NCBI RefSeq assembly: GCF_020404405.1
Contig: NZ_JAIZDA010000007.1
Location: 62,001 to 126,000, forward strand
Length of the DNA stretch: 64,000 bases
Reading direction: 5' to 3'
Source: Novosphingobium sp. FKTRR1
GTDB lineage: Bacteria > Pseudomonadota > Alphaproteobacteria > Sphingomonadales > Sphingomonadaceae
In this document: positions 47,998 to 57,449 of the stretch, piece after piece
Layout: the number at the start of each line of letters is the position of its first letter
Position numbering within the stretch: the stretch's first letter is position 1
Position numbers and translations under genes: made by a program
The notes under the pieces: generated by a model
Databases searched by the model: none
What the model was told of the DNA's origin: nothing
Seen by the model: only the letters and a program-made list of their open reading frames with translations

Positions 47998-50061
47998 TTA
48001 TGGTGCCAGATCCGGCCCGAGCGCTGCACGCAGCGGTTCGAGCCAGGGGGCAAAATTCTTCCATTGGTCCAGCCCGTCGCGGAAGATCGGCTGGCGGACC
48101 TGTTCGGAACTGGGCGTGCGTACGCTGCGCCGGGTCTTGTGGAACTCGACACAAGCCGGTTCGAAGGCGAGGCCGCAATAGTCCAGAATGCGCCGGACGC
48201 TGCCTTCCAGATCGTTCACCACGTCCTCATGCTGCACGCGCAGCACCCGGCCGGGCAATACCGCATCCCAATGGTCCATAAGGTCCACATAAGTCCGGTA
48301 ATACCGCGCGATATCCTCGATTCCGTACGTGAATTCCTGCCCTTGCGCGAACAACTGTTTGAAGTTGCTGAAACAGCACGACATCGCATCGCGCCGCGCA
48401 TCGATGATACGGGCCTTGGGCAGGGCCAGATGGATCAGGCCGATGTGCCTGAAATTGTTGGGCATCTTGTCGATGAAATAGGGGCGCCCCATCACCCGGT
48501 TGGGCATCGTGTCGGCAATGTATTGCTCGCCGAAGCGGCGGATCGTCGCCGCATCAAGCTCGGGCAGCACGGCCGGATAGCGCGGATTGTCGAAATCAAG
48601 CTCGCGGCCCTGCAATTCGTGAACGATGCGCTGGATATCGGGCAGTTCCTGCGTCCCTTCGACCTGCGAATGCGAGGCGAGGATCTGCTCGATCAGCGTC
48701 GATCCCGAACGCGGCAGGCCAAGCACGAAGATCGGCGCCGGATCATCGAGCCCCCAGCCGATCCGTTCGGCAAAGAACGCGGCCGTGCACACGCGCTTTT
48801 GTTCGCGGGTGTTCGTTTCGAAGACGGTCGGAATGTAGCCGTTCGATGCACGGTGCAAGGTGTTGCCCTGCGCGTAGGCCGCCCATGATCCGGCGAAGTC
48901 GCCCTGATCCTCAAGCGCCTTGCCCAGTGCGAAAGCGATATGGACCCGGTCGATGTCGGCAGTGGTGGGGGCGTCAAGTCGCTCGCGCATCACTGCGATG
49001 GATTCGGGCGCAAAGCGATATGTCTTTAGGTTGGCGAGGCTCCACCATGCATCGCCGAAGTCGGGGCGGTCGGCGGTTGCCGCCATGTAGGCGTCGATCG
49101 CCTCGTCGGTGCGCCCCTCGGTCTTGAGCGCATGGCCGAGCCACAAATTCAGGTCGGCGCGGTGCACACGCGCATCCGGCGTGTCGCCGGTGGTTTCGCG
49201 AAGCATCTCAAGATAAACCGGGATCACGCCCTCAAAATCGCCCAACCCGACCTGGATCGTCGCGGCCTGCGTGCGGTGCGCGTGATTGGTGGGATCGAGT
49301 TTGAGCAGCGGCTCAAGCTCTGCCCGAGCCTGCGGGAACTTGTGCCGCGCGATCAGCACCTGAACGTACTCGTGCCGCGCTTCGTGGTGATCGGGCACCA
49401 TCGCCAGAACGCCTGCATAAAGCAATTCGGCGTCATCGAGCACGTTGCGCATGTGGCCGATCTGCGCGAGCAGACGCATCGCCTCAGGATGATCGCCGAC
49501 TTCGAGCAGAAAGCGGCGGATCAGCGCCTCTGCGGCGTCTACCTCATCGTCGGCGAACAGCACCTTGGCCTGCACGACTGGCGGCGGCAGGCTGGCAAGG
49601 TGGGCGCAATGGCGCGCGGCGAGTTCCGCGCTCCTGTTGTCGCCGGTCATGCGATAGAGCCCGTCAAGCATCCGCCAGCCCATCGTCAGGGCCGGATTGA
49701 TCCCTACGGCGGTGCGAAGGTCCGCGATCGCTGCGGGTGCATCGCGCAGGACGACATGGCAAAGGCCGCGTTCGAGAAACAACTGGCTGAAGCGCGGATG
49801 ATGGTGCGCCAGCCGTTCGAGTGCTGCCAGCGCCGCCTCGGTCTGCTTCGTCATGCGCAGCGCATGCGCTTCGATCAGCAGCAGATCCCGGTTGGCGGGA
49901 TGCAGCGGCAGCAGGCGCTTTGCACCGGCGGCGGCGGCGGAATAATCACCACGTGCCTGAAGGGCGTGCAGTGACTGGAGTTCTGCCTGAAGCGTGGTTG
50001 CGCCATGCCGGGCCAAGGAGGAATTTTCGGAAGATGGAGGCAGATCGATCTGGGTGGCCAT
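47998..50061 (-). CDS. TPR-sulfotransferase fusion protein
   Basis: 687 residues. Residues about 25-400 are TPR repeats; the C-terminal 270 form a sulfotransferase domain with the PAPS 5'-phosphosulfate loop GLPRSGSTLIEQIL (about 443-456) and the ARIIDARRDAMSCCFSN segment. In sphingomonads such genes often lie beside TonB receptors. The acceptor is not known. It lies between the second TonB receptor and the MFS carrier, all on the minus strand. No signal peptide is seen, so it acts in the cytoplasm. Confidence 0.88.
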   Translation of the reverse strand: MATQIDLPPSSENSSLARHGATTLQAELQSLHALQARGDYSAAAAGAKRLLPLHPANRDLLLIEAHALRMTKQTEAALAALERLAHHHPRFSQLFLERGLCHVVLRDAPAAIADLRTAVGINPALTMGWRMLDGLYRMTGDNRSAELAARHCAHLASLPPPVVQAKVLFADDEVDAAEALIRRFLLEVGDHPEAMRLLAQIGHMRNVLDDAELLYAGVLAMVPDHHEARHEYVQVLIARHKFPQARAELEPLLKLDPTNHAHRTQAATIQVGLGDFEGVIPVYLEMLRETTGDTPDARVHRADLNLWLGHALKTEGRTDEAIDAYMAATADRPDFGDAWWSLANLKTYRFAPESIAVMRERLDAPTTADIDRVHIAFALGKALEDQGDFAGSWAAYAQGNTLHRASNGYIPTVFETNTREQKRVCTAAFFAERIGWGLDDPAPIFVLGLPRSGSTLIEQILASHSQVEGTQELPDIQRIVHELQGRELDFDNPRYPAVLPELDAATIRRFGEQYIADTMPNRVMGRPYFIDKMPNNFRHIGLIHLALPKARIIDARRDAMSCCFSNFKQLFAQGQEFTYGIEDIARYYRTYVDLMDHWDAVLPGRVLRVQHEDVVNDLEGSVRRILDYCGLAFEPACVEFHKTRRSVRTPSSEQVRQPIFRDGLDQWKNFAPWLEPLRAALGPDLAP

Positions 50062-50153
50062 TTACGCATCTTCCTGTCGGCACTTGCCGCGTACCCAGCA
50101 AATCCGCGCAACACTACATTTTGGGCAATGCTTTAGAACTGTCAGAGATAGTT

Positions 50154-50180
50154 GGGGGTGGCGCCTCTGGCCCCACCCCC
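50154..50180 (-). terminator. GC-rich hairpin between the second TonB receptor and the TPR-sulfotransferase
   Basis: Arms GGGGGTGGCGCC (50154-50165) and GGCCCCACCCCC (50169-50180) pair over 12 positions with one mismatch and a 3-nt loop, 23 nt past the receptor stop. No T-run follows, so partial termination or 3'-end protection is more likely than full termination. Confidence 0.55.
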
Positions 50181-50203
50181 TCAGTCATGGTGTCAGAATG
50201 CGA

Positions 50204-52900
50204 TCACAGCTTGGTCGCGACCTTGATGCCGTACGTCAGCGGACGCACGATGGTCGAGGTCTTGATGAACTGCGACGAGTTGGTGAAAGTTGCGGCGTGG
50301 CTGTTGAAGATGTTGTCACCGAACAGGGTCACGGTCCAGTTGTCACGCGTAAAGCCGATCTGCGCGTCGGCCAGCGCGTAACCATTCATCTTGTACCGCA
50401 ACACGGTGGTGCCCGGAACGATGATCCCGTTCGAGGTGACGCCGTTGCCGTTGCCCGGAACGTCACCCGAAGGATACGTGCTCGGCTGGTTGTAGTAAGA
50501 GCTGGTGTAGTTCACGCCAGCACCGACGAACCAATCCATTCCGCCCTTGCCTGCCCATTCATACCGGGCGCGGATGTTGCCCTGGAAGTGCGGGCTGAAC
50601 GGGGTGGTCGTTCCGGGGTTGCCGAACGGGCTTTGCACATCCTTGACGGCACCGCCCGAGAACACCTGCGTGATGCACTTGCCGAAGCTCGACACACCGG
50701 GGTTGTTGGCGATGAAGCAAGGCGAATTGGCCTGCTTGCTGTCGTTGTACGTGGCCGAACCCTGAACCGTCAGGCCGCTGGTGGGCCGGGCCACGATCTG
50801 AACTTCGGCGCCCTTGATATGATAGGTCGGGCCATTGACCGCGAACGCGGTGTTGCCGAAACCTGCCGCCGGGTTGAAGAAGCCGATCTGGATGTTTTCC
50901 CAGTTCATGTAATAGGCCGAGAGGTTGAACGTGACCTTGTGGTCAAGCAGATCGGTCTTCAGGCCGGCTTCCCAGTTGGTCAGGTTGTCGGGCGCATAGG
51001 CGGCCGGAACCAGCAACTGCGGGGCGTGCGGCGCTACCGGATCCTTCACGCGGGCCGAAGAACCACGGTTGAAGGCGCCCGGACGGAAGCCTTGGCTCCA
51101 CGTTGCATAGAGCAAGGTGCCCGGCTTCGGCTTCCAGGTGATCGAGGCCTTGCTCTTGAACCCGTTGTACGACGACCTCAGGTTCTGCGCATCGAGGTTC
51201 GAACCGGTGGCGCAGACCGGAACCTGATAGCAACTACCGTTGAACGAGGAATAGACCGAGCCGGTTTCGTATTCCTTGTAATAGTAGTGGCGCGTGCCGC
51301 CGGTGAGGGTCAGATTCGGCAGGATGTCGAAATCGACCGACAGGAACTGCGCGTACTGCTTGAAGCCGCGCTGGGTGTCTTCACCGAACGCCACACCCGG
51401 ACCACGGGGCCCTGCGACGTTCAGCGTGGCAGCCGGGTTCGGTGCGACAAGGCCGAGGCAGACGGTGCCGGCGGTCTTGATCTGCGTCGCGGTGAGCGAG
51501 GGATCGCACGACGGGATCGTCTTGTAATCCCAGTCCTGATTGTCCTGAATCTTGAGCGATTCGTAATAGACACCGGCGATTGCACGAATCCGGCCGGTAT
51601 CAGGCGTGCTGATGCGGAATTCGTGGCTTTCGTGCGTGTTGCGGACCTTGTCGGTCCAGTAGCTGTTCGGCTCGTAGCAATAAGGTGCCTTGCCAACGTT
51701 CCAGTAGTAGTTGGCACCGCCGGTGCATTGATAGAAAATGCCGTACGTCGAGCGCGCGTAGTTGGTATAATCGCCCTGCTGCGAGATATGGCGGGTCAGA
51801 TAGGCGCCGGTGTAGATTACCTTGAAATCGCCGATCTTGCCGTTGAGCGTCCACGCCGTGTTCGAGTAGTCATCCTTGTTGTACTGCGGCGAGAACAGCG
51901 TCGAGGACAGGCCGGTCAGCGGCGCATAGTCGTACGTGTACGTCTGAGTCGCGAAAGTGCCCTTCGATTCAAGTTTCTGGTAGGCTTCGCTGACCAGCAG
52001 GTCCCAATCCGGCGCGATCTTCCAGCCAATCGAGACGCGGCCACCGGTGTAGTCGACCGGGTTGAAGTTGTCCTCGACCAGCGAGTTGTTGTCGTACTTG
52101 CCCTGGCGCGACTGCTGGTCCGGGGTCAGCTTGTTGCCGTTACCTTGATAGGCCAGATAGTATGAACCGAGGTCGCTCGGCTGGCGGGTGAAGGTCGAGT
52201 ACTTGTTGTCGATATAGCCGCCATGGTGGTCGGTATACAGCACAGCGCGGATCGCCAGCTTGTCCTCGATGATCGGCACGTTGACGGTCGCGTTGAACGC
52301 GCCGTTTGCCGCGCCACCGGCGGTGCCGCCGAAGCTGCCTTCAAGCCGACCCTCGAACTTGTCGAACTTGGGCTTGTTGGTGATGTAGCGGACCACACCG
52401 GCCTGCGCGCCGCCGCCGAACAGGGTGCCCTGCGGCCCTTCGAGCACTTCGACGCGCTCGATGTCTGCGACATAGATGTCGACGTTGCGCGCCGGGAACT
52501 GCATCGACTGGTCATCGAGGTAGAGCGCGACGTTCGGGAAGCCGCCGATCGTGGCAGAGGACTGCTGGCCGGCGAAGCCCGCCGACAGGCCGCGCAGGAA
52601 GATCGCGCCCTGGCCCGGACCATTGTTCGAGAAGGTCACGTTGGGGGTGTACTTGAGCAGGCCGTCGATCGAAGTGACGTTGAGCTTGCTCAGCGTGTCG
52701 GTGCTGAACGCCTGCAGGGTCAGCGGCACGTCCTGAATCGACTGATCGCGACGCTGCGCGGTCACGATGATGACGTCGCTCTGCGGACTTGCGGCGGCGT
52801 CGGCAGGCTGCGGTGCAGCCTGCGCCAGCACGGGCGTTGCGCCCGCACCAAGCGCGGCCATCACGACCACCGCGCAGGACAGTTTCAAACTGGACTTCAT
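50204..52900 (-). CDS. TonB-dependent outer-membrane receptor, second
   Basis: 898 residues. Signal peptide (about 1-28, cleavage after VLA), plug with DVIIVTAQRRDQSIQDV and VLEGPQGTLFGGGAQAG, and a barrel ending TYGIKVATKL. The ATG at 52900 has a G-rich site upstream. It heads a minus-strand block with sulfotransferase, MFS carrier, dehydratase and GMC enzyme, and is divergent from the second Rieske operon. Its ligand may belong to either system. Confidence 0.9.
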   Translation of the reverse strand: MKSSLKLSCAVVVMAALGAGATPVLAQAAPQPADAAASPQSDVIIVTAQRRDQSIQDVPLTLQAFSTDTLSKLNVTSIDGLLKYTPNVTFSNNGPGQGAIFLRGLSAGFAGQQSSATIGGFPNVALYLDDQSMQFPARNVDIYVADIERVEVLEGPQGTLFGGGAQAGVVRYITNKPKFDKFEGRLEGSFGGTAGGAANGAFNATVNVPIIEDKLAIRAVLYTDHHGGYIDNKYSTFTRQPSDLGSYYLAYQGNGNKLTPDQQSRQGKYDNNSLVEDNFNPVDYTGGRVSIGWKIAPDWDLLVSEAYQKLESKGTFATQTYTYDYAPLTGLSSTLFSPQYNKDDYSNTAWTLNGKIGDFKVIYTGAYLTRHISQQGDYTNYARSTYGIFYQCTGGANYYWNVGKAPYCYEPNSYWTDKVRNTHESHEFRISTPDTGRIRAIAGVYYESLKIQDNQDWDYKTIPSCDPSLTATQIKTAGTVCLGLVAPNPAATLNVAGPRGPGVAFGEDTQRGFKQYAQFLSVDFDILPNLTLTGGTRHYYYKEYETGSVYSSFNGSCYQVPVCATGSNLDAQNLRSSYNGFKSKASITWKPKPGTLLYATWSQGFRPGAFNRGSSARVKDPVAPHAPQLLVPAAYAPDNLTNWEAGLKTDLLDHKVTFNLSAYYMNWENIQIGFFNPAAGFGNTAFAVNGPTYHIKGAEVQIVARPTSGLTVQGSATYNDSKQANSPCFIANNPGVSSFGKCITQVFSGGAVKDVQSPFGNPGTTTPFSPHFQGNIRARYEWAGKGGMDWFVGAGVNYTSSYYNQPSTYPSGDVPGNGNGVTSNGIIVPGTTVLRYKMNGYALADAQIGFTRDNWTVTLFGDNIFNSHAATFTNSSQFIKTSTIVRPLTYGIKVATKL

Positions 52901-53481
52901 CGTTTTCCCCCCTTGTTCGGACCACAACGATCCGCGCCGGTATACCGGATAAGCCTGTTCGATCGGGAGTGGCGAGCGAAGGAGCCCTGGAGCCGGACGG
53001 TGATCGATTTGGCGAAGTCTGCGTTCGGTTTCGATTGCAGGTTCGACAACAGACCGAGGGTGGCGGACGCCCATCAAGGGCGGCTGACAGCCGTCAGGAA
53101 TGCGCAGTGCGTTGAAATTCCCCCGCTTTTACTCCCCTTAGCAGTTCTTCGACGACCCAATTCAGTGAAGCTTATGTGAAACTCTTGTAGAAATCCACAC
53201 CCTGCACGTTTTGCCACGGACGAGGCCTGGCAGGGCTTGCCGAATGGCCACACTTGTTCGGCAACAGTTGCAAACTGAAATGCATATCGATGATTCGTAA
53301 CGGTAATTTGACAATCTGACGGCGAGCTTTCGCCTCTCTTACAGGGGCTTGCGGCAGGCTTTCCACCCTTTTCAGCATAGTACGTACGATTTTGCCATGA
53401 CGGCATGACGAAAACCGATTGGCTGGCGCTGGCGCAATGGTTCACCCCGGCCTCGAATTCAGGAGATTGCGGTTGCCAGCC
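52901..53481. other. Divergent intergenic region between the second TonB receptor and the second Rieske operon
   Basis: About 580 nt with no convincing gene. It must contain promoters for both directions. A perfect 12-bp palindrome is listed separately near the receptor start. Near the Rieske side there is an 8-bp palindrome GTACGTAC (around 53380) and a short direct repeat CATGACG/GCATGACG (53396-53410). AGGAG at 53461-53465 is the likely ribosome site for the Rieske gene. Confidence 0.55.
52937..52948. promoter_or_regulatory. 12-bp perfect palindrome upstream of the second TonB receptor
   Basis: CCGGTATACCGG reads the same on both strands. It lies 37 nt upstream of the receptor ATG, in the likely 5' leader or promoter. 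It may be an operator for a dimeric repressor; no second copy was found in the same gap. Confidence 0.4.
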
Positions 53482-54702
53482 ATGAATGACCTTGCCCGGA
53501 TTGCCGCCCTGCTCGATCAGCGCCCCGAAGGCCATTGCCTGCCGCAGGGGCTTTACAACGATCCGGTCGCGTTCGCGTTCGACCAGCAGGCGATCTATGG
53601 CACAAGCTGGATCATGGCAGGGTTCGCTTGCGAATTGCCCCGGAGCGGCAGTTATCTGTCGCAAATGGTCGGAAGCTGGCCGATTCTGATCGTGCGGGGC
53701 CGCGACGGCGTGATCCGGGCGTTTCACAACAGTTGCCGCCATCGCGGTTCGATCCTCTGCCAGCCCGGTAGTGGCCATGCGCCGCGCATCGTGTGCCCTT
53801 ATCACAACTGGACCTACGATCTGGAAGGGGCGCTGCTGGCCGCGTCGCGCATGGGCGATGACTTCGACAAGGCCAGCCACGGCCTCAAACCCTTGCGGAT
53901 CGAGGAAGTGGCGGGCGCGCTGTTCGTGTGCTTCGCCGATGAGCCGCCGCCGTTTGCCGACTTTGCCGCCAAGTTGCAGACCTATCTCGGGCCGCACCGG
54001 CTCGACCAGGCCAAGCTGGCGTTCGAAAGTACCATCAGCGAATCCGCCAATTGGAAGCTGGTGATGGAAAACGGGCGCGAGTGCTATCACTGCATCACCG
54101 GCCACCCCGAACTGGCGCGGACATTTCCGGTCGGCATGTCCAAACATTTCGACGTGGCGGCAGACGAGCGTGCGAAGGCGTTTCTCGAGACGATGGCCGC
54201 CAACGACCTTGCTACAGATGCGATCGAAGGCGACTGGTGGCAGCTTGCACGGTTTGCGCTGAACCCCGAGGTGCGTTCGCTGTCGATGGATGGCAAGCCG
54301 CTGGTCAAGAAGCTGATGTGCGAGGCCAATGGCGGGGACATCGGCTCGATGCGCCTCGCAATCGATCCGCACTGCTTCGTCCATGCCACGGCGGACCACG
54401 TGTTCATGTTCAGCGCGATGCCGGTTTCGCCGACCGAAACCCACGTCACCGGCAAATGGCTGGTGCACAAGGATGCGGTCGAGGGTGAGGATTACTCGGT
54501 CGATGAGCTGGCCAAATTGTGGACCGTGACCAATCTGCAAGACAAGGAACTGGCCGAAAACAACCAGAAGGGTGTGAATAGCCCCGCCTACACACCGGGT
54601 CCGTATTCGCGCGATGCCGAAATGCTCGCCCTGCGCTTCACCGACTGGTACTGCAACACGGCCAGAAGCTACCTCGAGAGCCAGTCCGCCGATGTCGTCT
54701 GA
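53482..54702 (+). CDS. Rieske oxygenase of the quaternary-amine clade, second
   Basis: 406 residues. Rieske ligands C85, H87, C105, H108 and iron ligands H203, H208 with bridging E200, at the same positions as in the first Rieske protein. The N-terminal part (LPQGLYNDP, AGFACELPRSG, CRHRGSILC) is, from memory, closer to GbcA than the first copy is, although the gene context differs. It should N-demethylate a trimethylammonium compound. AGGAG lies 7 nt before an in-frame TTG at 53473 but 16 nt before the ATG, so TTG may be the true start (three more residues). It overlaps the PLP gene by 11 nt. Confidence 0.88.
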   Translation: MNDLARIAALLDQRPEGHCLPQGLYNDPVAFAFDQQAIYGTSWIMAGFACELPRSGSYLSQMVGSWPILIVRGRDGVIRAFHNSCRHRGSILCQPGSGHAPRIVCPYHNWTYDLEGALLAASRMGDDFDKASHGLKPLRIEEVAGALFVCFADEPPPFADFAAKLQTYLGPHRLDQAKLAFESTISESANWKLVMENGRECYHCITGHPELARTFPVGMSKHFDVAADERAKAFLETMAANDLATDAIEGDWWQLARFALNPEVRSLSMDGKPLVKKLMCEANGGDIGSMRLAIDPHCFVHATADHVFMFSAMPVSPTETHVTGKWLVHKDAVEGEDYSVDELAKLWTVTNLQDKELAENNQKGVNSPAYTPGPYSRDAEMLALRFTDWYCNTARSYLESQSADVV

Positions 54703-55951
54703 TTCGACTGCGAACCTTCATCCCGAAACGATCGCGGTCGGCTGGGGCTATGACCCGGCGTCTGCGCTGGGGTCGGTCAAGCCGCCTGTCTATCTTACAT
54801 CTACGTTCATCTATCCCAGCGCCCAGCACGCCAAGGACGTGCACGAGGATTTCTTCCTCGGCACCGGACCGCTGGCGGGGCAGGGCGGCAAGATCTACGC
54901 CCGGCTTGGCCACCCCGGGCTCGACATTCTGGAAAGCCGTCTGGCGGCGATCGACGGCGCCGAGGATGCCGCGGCCTTTGCCAGCGGGATGGCGGCGCAT
55001 TCTTCGATCGCGCTGACCTTTTGCCAGCCCGGCGACAGCGTTTTGCACGGCCGTCCGATCTATGGCGGGGTCGACATGCTCTATGGCTCGGTCATGGCCG
55101 GGTTCGGGGTGCATTGCGAAACCTACCTTGATGGCACCGATCCCGATGCCGTGCGGGCAGCAGCGCAAGCGGCGCTGGCGAAGGGGCCGCTGGCGCTGAT
55201 CGTCGCCGAAACCCCGGCCAACCCGACTGCCGCGATCGTCGATCTTGATCTTATGGTGGCTCTGGCCGACGAGATCGGCGCACAGCAGGGCAGGCGTCCG
55301 CTGGTGGTGGTCGACAATACGCTGCTCGGCCCCTTCGCCCAGCGTCCGATTGAGCGGGGCGTCGACTTGTGCTTGACCTCGCTGACCAAATACGCGGCAG
55401 GTCACAGCGATTTGCTGGCGGGCGGGATCAGCGGTGCAAAGGATTTGGTAGCCAAGCTGAAGGCCTTGCGCACCACATGGGGCAATCACCTCGACCCGTT
55501 CACCGCATGGCTTGTAGTGCGCAGCCTGGAATCTGCCGCGGTGCGGATCGAGCGTGCCATGGCCAATGCGCTGAAGGTTGCCACGTTCCTGCGCGATCAT
55601 CCCAAGGTTGCGGGCGTCACCTTCCTAGGCTTCCTGCCCGAAGGATCGCGCGCGAAGGCGGTGTACGATCGCCAGTGCAAGGGCGCCGGTTCGACATTCT
55701 CGTTCCATGTCCATGGCGGCGAGGCGGAGAGCTTCCGCATGCTCGACCGGCTGCGTCTGCTCAAGCTGGCGGTCAGTCTGGGTGGTTCTGAAACGCTGAT
55801 CTGCCATTCGGCCACGACCACGCACTATGCCCTGACCCCTGAAGCGCGCCTTGCAGGCGGCATCACCGACGGCACGATGCGACTCTCGGTCGGGCTCGAA
55901 CATCCCGACGACATCATCGCCGATCTGGCGCAGGCGCTCGAAGCCGTCTGA
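54692..55951 (+). CDS. Cys/Met-metabolism PLP enzyme (cystathionine synthase/lyase family)
   Basis: 419 residues, fold type I. The internal aldimine Lys is K233 in SLTKYAAGHSD; KIYARLGHP gives the Tyr/Arg that bind phosphate in the neighbouring subunit; DNTLLGPFAQRP carries the Asp under the pyridine ring. The family does beta- or gamma-elimination or replacement on amino acids with a leaving group such as a thiol. Here it sits inside a demethylation operon, overlapping the Rieske gene, not near methionine genes. The likely role is to act on the amine released after demethylation. Substrate not known. Confidence 0.88.
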   Translation: MSSDSTANLHPETIAVGWGYDPASALGSVKPPVYLTSTFIYPSAQHAKDVHEDFFLGTGPLAGQGGKIYARLGHPGLDILESRLAAIDGAEDAAAFASGMAAHSSIALTFCQPGDSVLHGRPIYGGVDMLYGSVMAGFGVHCETYLDGTDPDAVRAAAQAALAKGPLALIVAETPANPTAAIVDLDLMVALADEIGAQQGRRPLVVVDNTLLGPFAQRPIERGVDLCLTSLTKYAAGHSDLLAGGISGAKDLVAKLKALRTTWGNHLDPFTAWLVVRSLESAAVRIERAMANALKVATFLRDHPKVAGVTFLGFLPEGSRAKAVYDRQCKGAGSTFSFHVHGGEAESFRMLDRLRLLKLAVSLGGSETLICHSATTTHYALTPEARLAGGITDGTMRLSVGLEHPDDIIADLAQALEAV

Positions 55952-55973
55952 CTTTCCGCGAGCAAGTGATCCC

Positions 55974-57449
55974 ATGACCCAGACCGCCCCTTCAGCTTCC
56001 CGCAAGTTTGACGTCCACGCGCTGGATGGCAAGCTGCCCGCGCCCGAAATGCGCTATGATGTCGTGGTCGTCGGCGGTGGCCCGGCCGGTATCGCGGCCG
56101 CGCGCGCGGCAGTGGCGGCGGGCAAAACCGTGCTGCTGGTCGATGAAAACCCGGTGCCCGGTGCGGCGATGGGCAACGACGTGCCGCTGTTCTTCGGCGG
56201 GCGGATGACCACCGCCACCTTGCAGGCCGACCGCATGGTCGAAACCGTGTTCACCACCGAACCGGCGCTTGAAGCAGCGATGGAGGATGGCGTCGAGGTA
56301 CTGCTCGGCACGTGCGCCTGGGGCGTCTATCGCAATGGTCCTGCCTTTGCCACGCTGCCTGAGAACGTGGTCGCGCTGGCAGACTCCGCGCGTGCATGGC
56401 TGGTCGGCTATGGCGAACTGGTGCTGGCAACCGGCGCGCGCGATCTGGCGATCGGCTTTCCGGGATGGAACCAGCCCGGCGTAATGGGCGCGCAGGCGCT
56501 GACGATGCTGCTCAGCCGCTACGAAGCCTTTTCAGGGCGGCGCGTGCTGATCGTTGGCAGCCACGATCTGGCGCTCGAAACCGCACTGCTCGCGCGCGAC
56601 AAGGGTGTGGCGGTGGCAGGGCTTGTCGAATTGCGCGATGCACCGCAAGGCAGCCCCGATCTGGTCGAGGCAGTGCGTGGAGCACAGATCCCGATCCTGA
56701 CGGGTGAGGTTGTGGCGCGGGCCGAGGGCGGCATCGATGGCGTGGAGCGCGCGGTGCTGCGTTCGGGCGCGGTGATCGAGGCCGATACGATCTGCCTTGC
56801 CATCGGCCTGATCCCCGCGATCGAGCTGGTCGATGCCATGGGCGCGCCGCGCGTGCTCGATGCCGCGCGCGGCGGACACGTTCCGGGGCCTGACGCGGGT
56901 TTGCGCTTTGCCGGGCTGTGCGCGGGGCTGCCCGATACCGGGTTCGATCATGTTGCCTACCGCATGGACTGGGCGCGCGAACTGGGCGCGGTCAGCGCGG
57001 GCGACACCATCGTGTGCCAGTGCGAGGAAGTGACCCGCGCCGACCTCATCGGGGTGCAGCCGCCCAACTATCTGCCTCGGCCCGACGCCTTGCAGGCGCG
57101 CTCGCTGTGTTCGCTGCTGGCCGATGGCCCGGCCAATCAGGACCAGATCAAGCGGCTGACCCGCGCCGGGATGGGCCAGTGTCAGGGCCGCCGGTGCCGC
57201 GATCAGGTGGCGATGATCCTGGCGCTCGAAGCGGGCAAGCCATTCGGGTCGATCCCGCTCGCCAGCCACCGCGTGCCCGTCCGTCCGATCCCCTTGCGCA
57301 TTCTGGCCGACTGGGAAGAGGATGAGGCGATGCGCGCCGGGTGGGACGTGTGGTTCGGCATCCCGACTCAGTGGACGCCCTATCGCGACATCGGCACCGA
57401 ACGCGAACGCGAACATCAAATCGCCATCGCGGAAGGATGGAGCCTGTGA
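55974..57449 (+). CDS. FAD/NAD oxidoreductase with BFD-like [2Fe-2S] domain (amine dehydrogenase alpha-type)
   Basis: 491 residues. Rossmann FAD motif VVVVGGGPAGIAAARAAV near 30-47, a second nucleotide-binding region near 190, and a C-terminal cysteine set (VCQCEEV and GQCQGRRCRDQV) typical of BFD-like [2Fe-2S] domains. This layout matches the larger subunit of hydrogen cyanide synthase (HcnB), opine oxidase (OoxA) and D-hydroxyproline dehydrogenase. It should pass electrons from the DAO-type partner encoded next. The stop shares one base with the next ATG (TGATG). Confidence 0.86.
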   Translation: MTQTAPSASRKFDVHALDGKLPAPEMRYDVVVVGGGPAGIAAARAAVAAGKTVLLVDENPVPGAAMGNDVPLFFGGRMTTATLQADRMVETVFTTEPALEAAMEDGVEVLLGTCAWGVYRNGPAFATLPENVVALADSARAWLVGYGELVLATGARDLAIGFPGWNQPGVMGAQALTMLLSRYEAFSGRRVLIVGSHDLALETALLARDKGVAVAGLVELRDAPQGSPDLVEAVRGAQIPILTGEVVARAEGGIDGVERAVLRSGAVIEADTICLAIGLIPAIELVDAMGAPRVLDAARGGHVPGPDAGLRFAGLCAGLPDTGFDHVAYRMDWARELGAVSAGDTIVCQCEEVTRADLIGVQPPNYLPRPDALQARSLCSLLADGPANQDQIKRLTRAGMGQCQGRRCRDQVAMILALEAGKPFGSIPLASHRVPVRPIPLRILADWEEDEAMRAGWDVWFGIPTQWTPYRDIGTEREREHQIAIAEGWSL

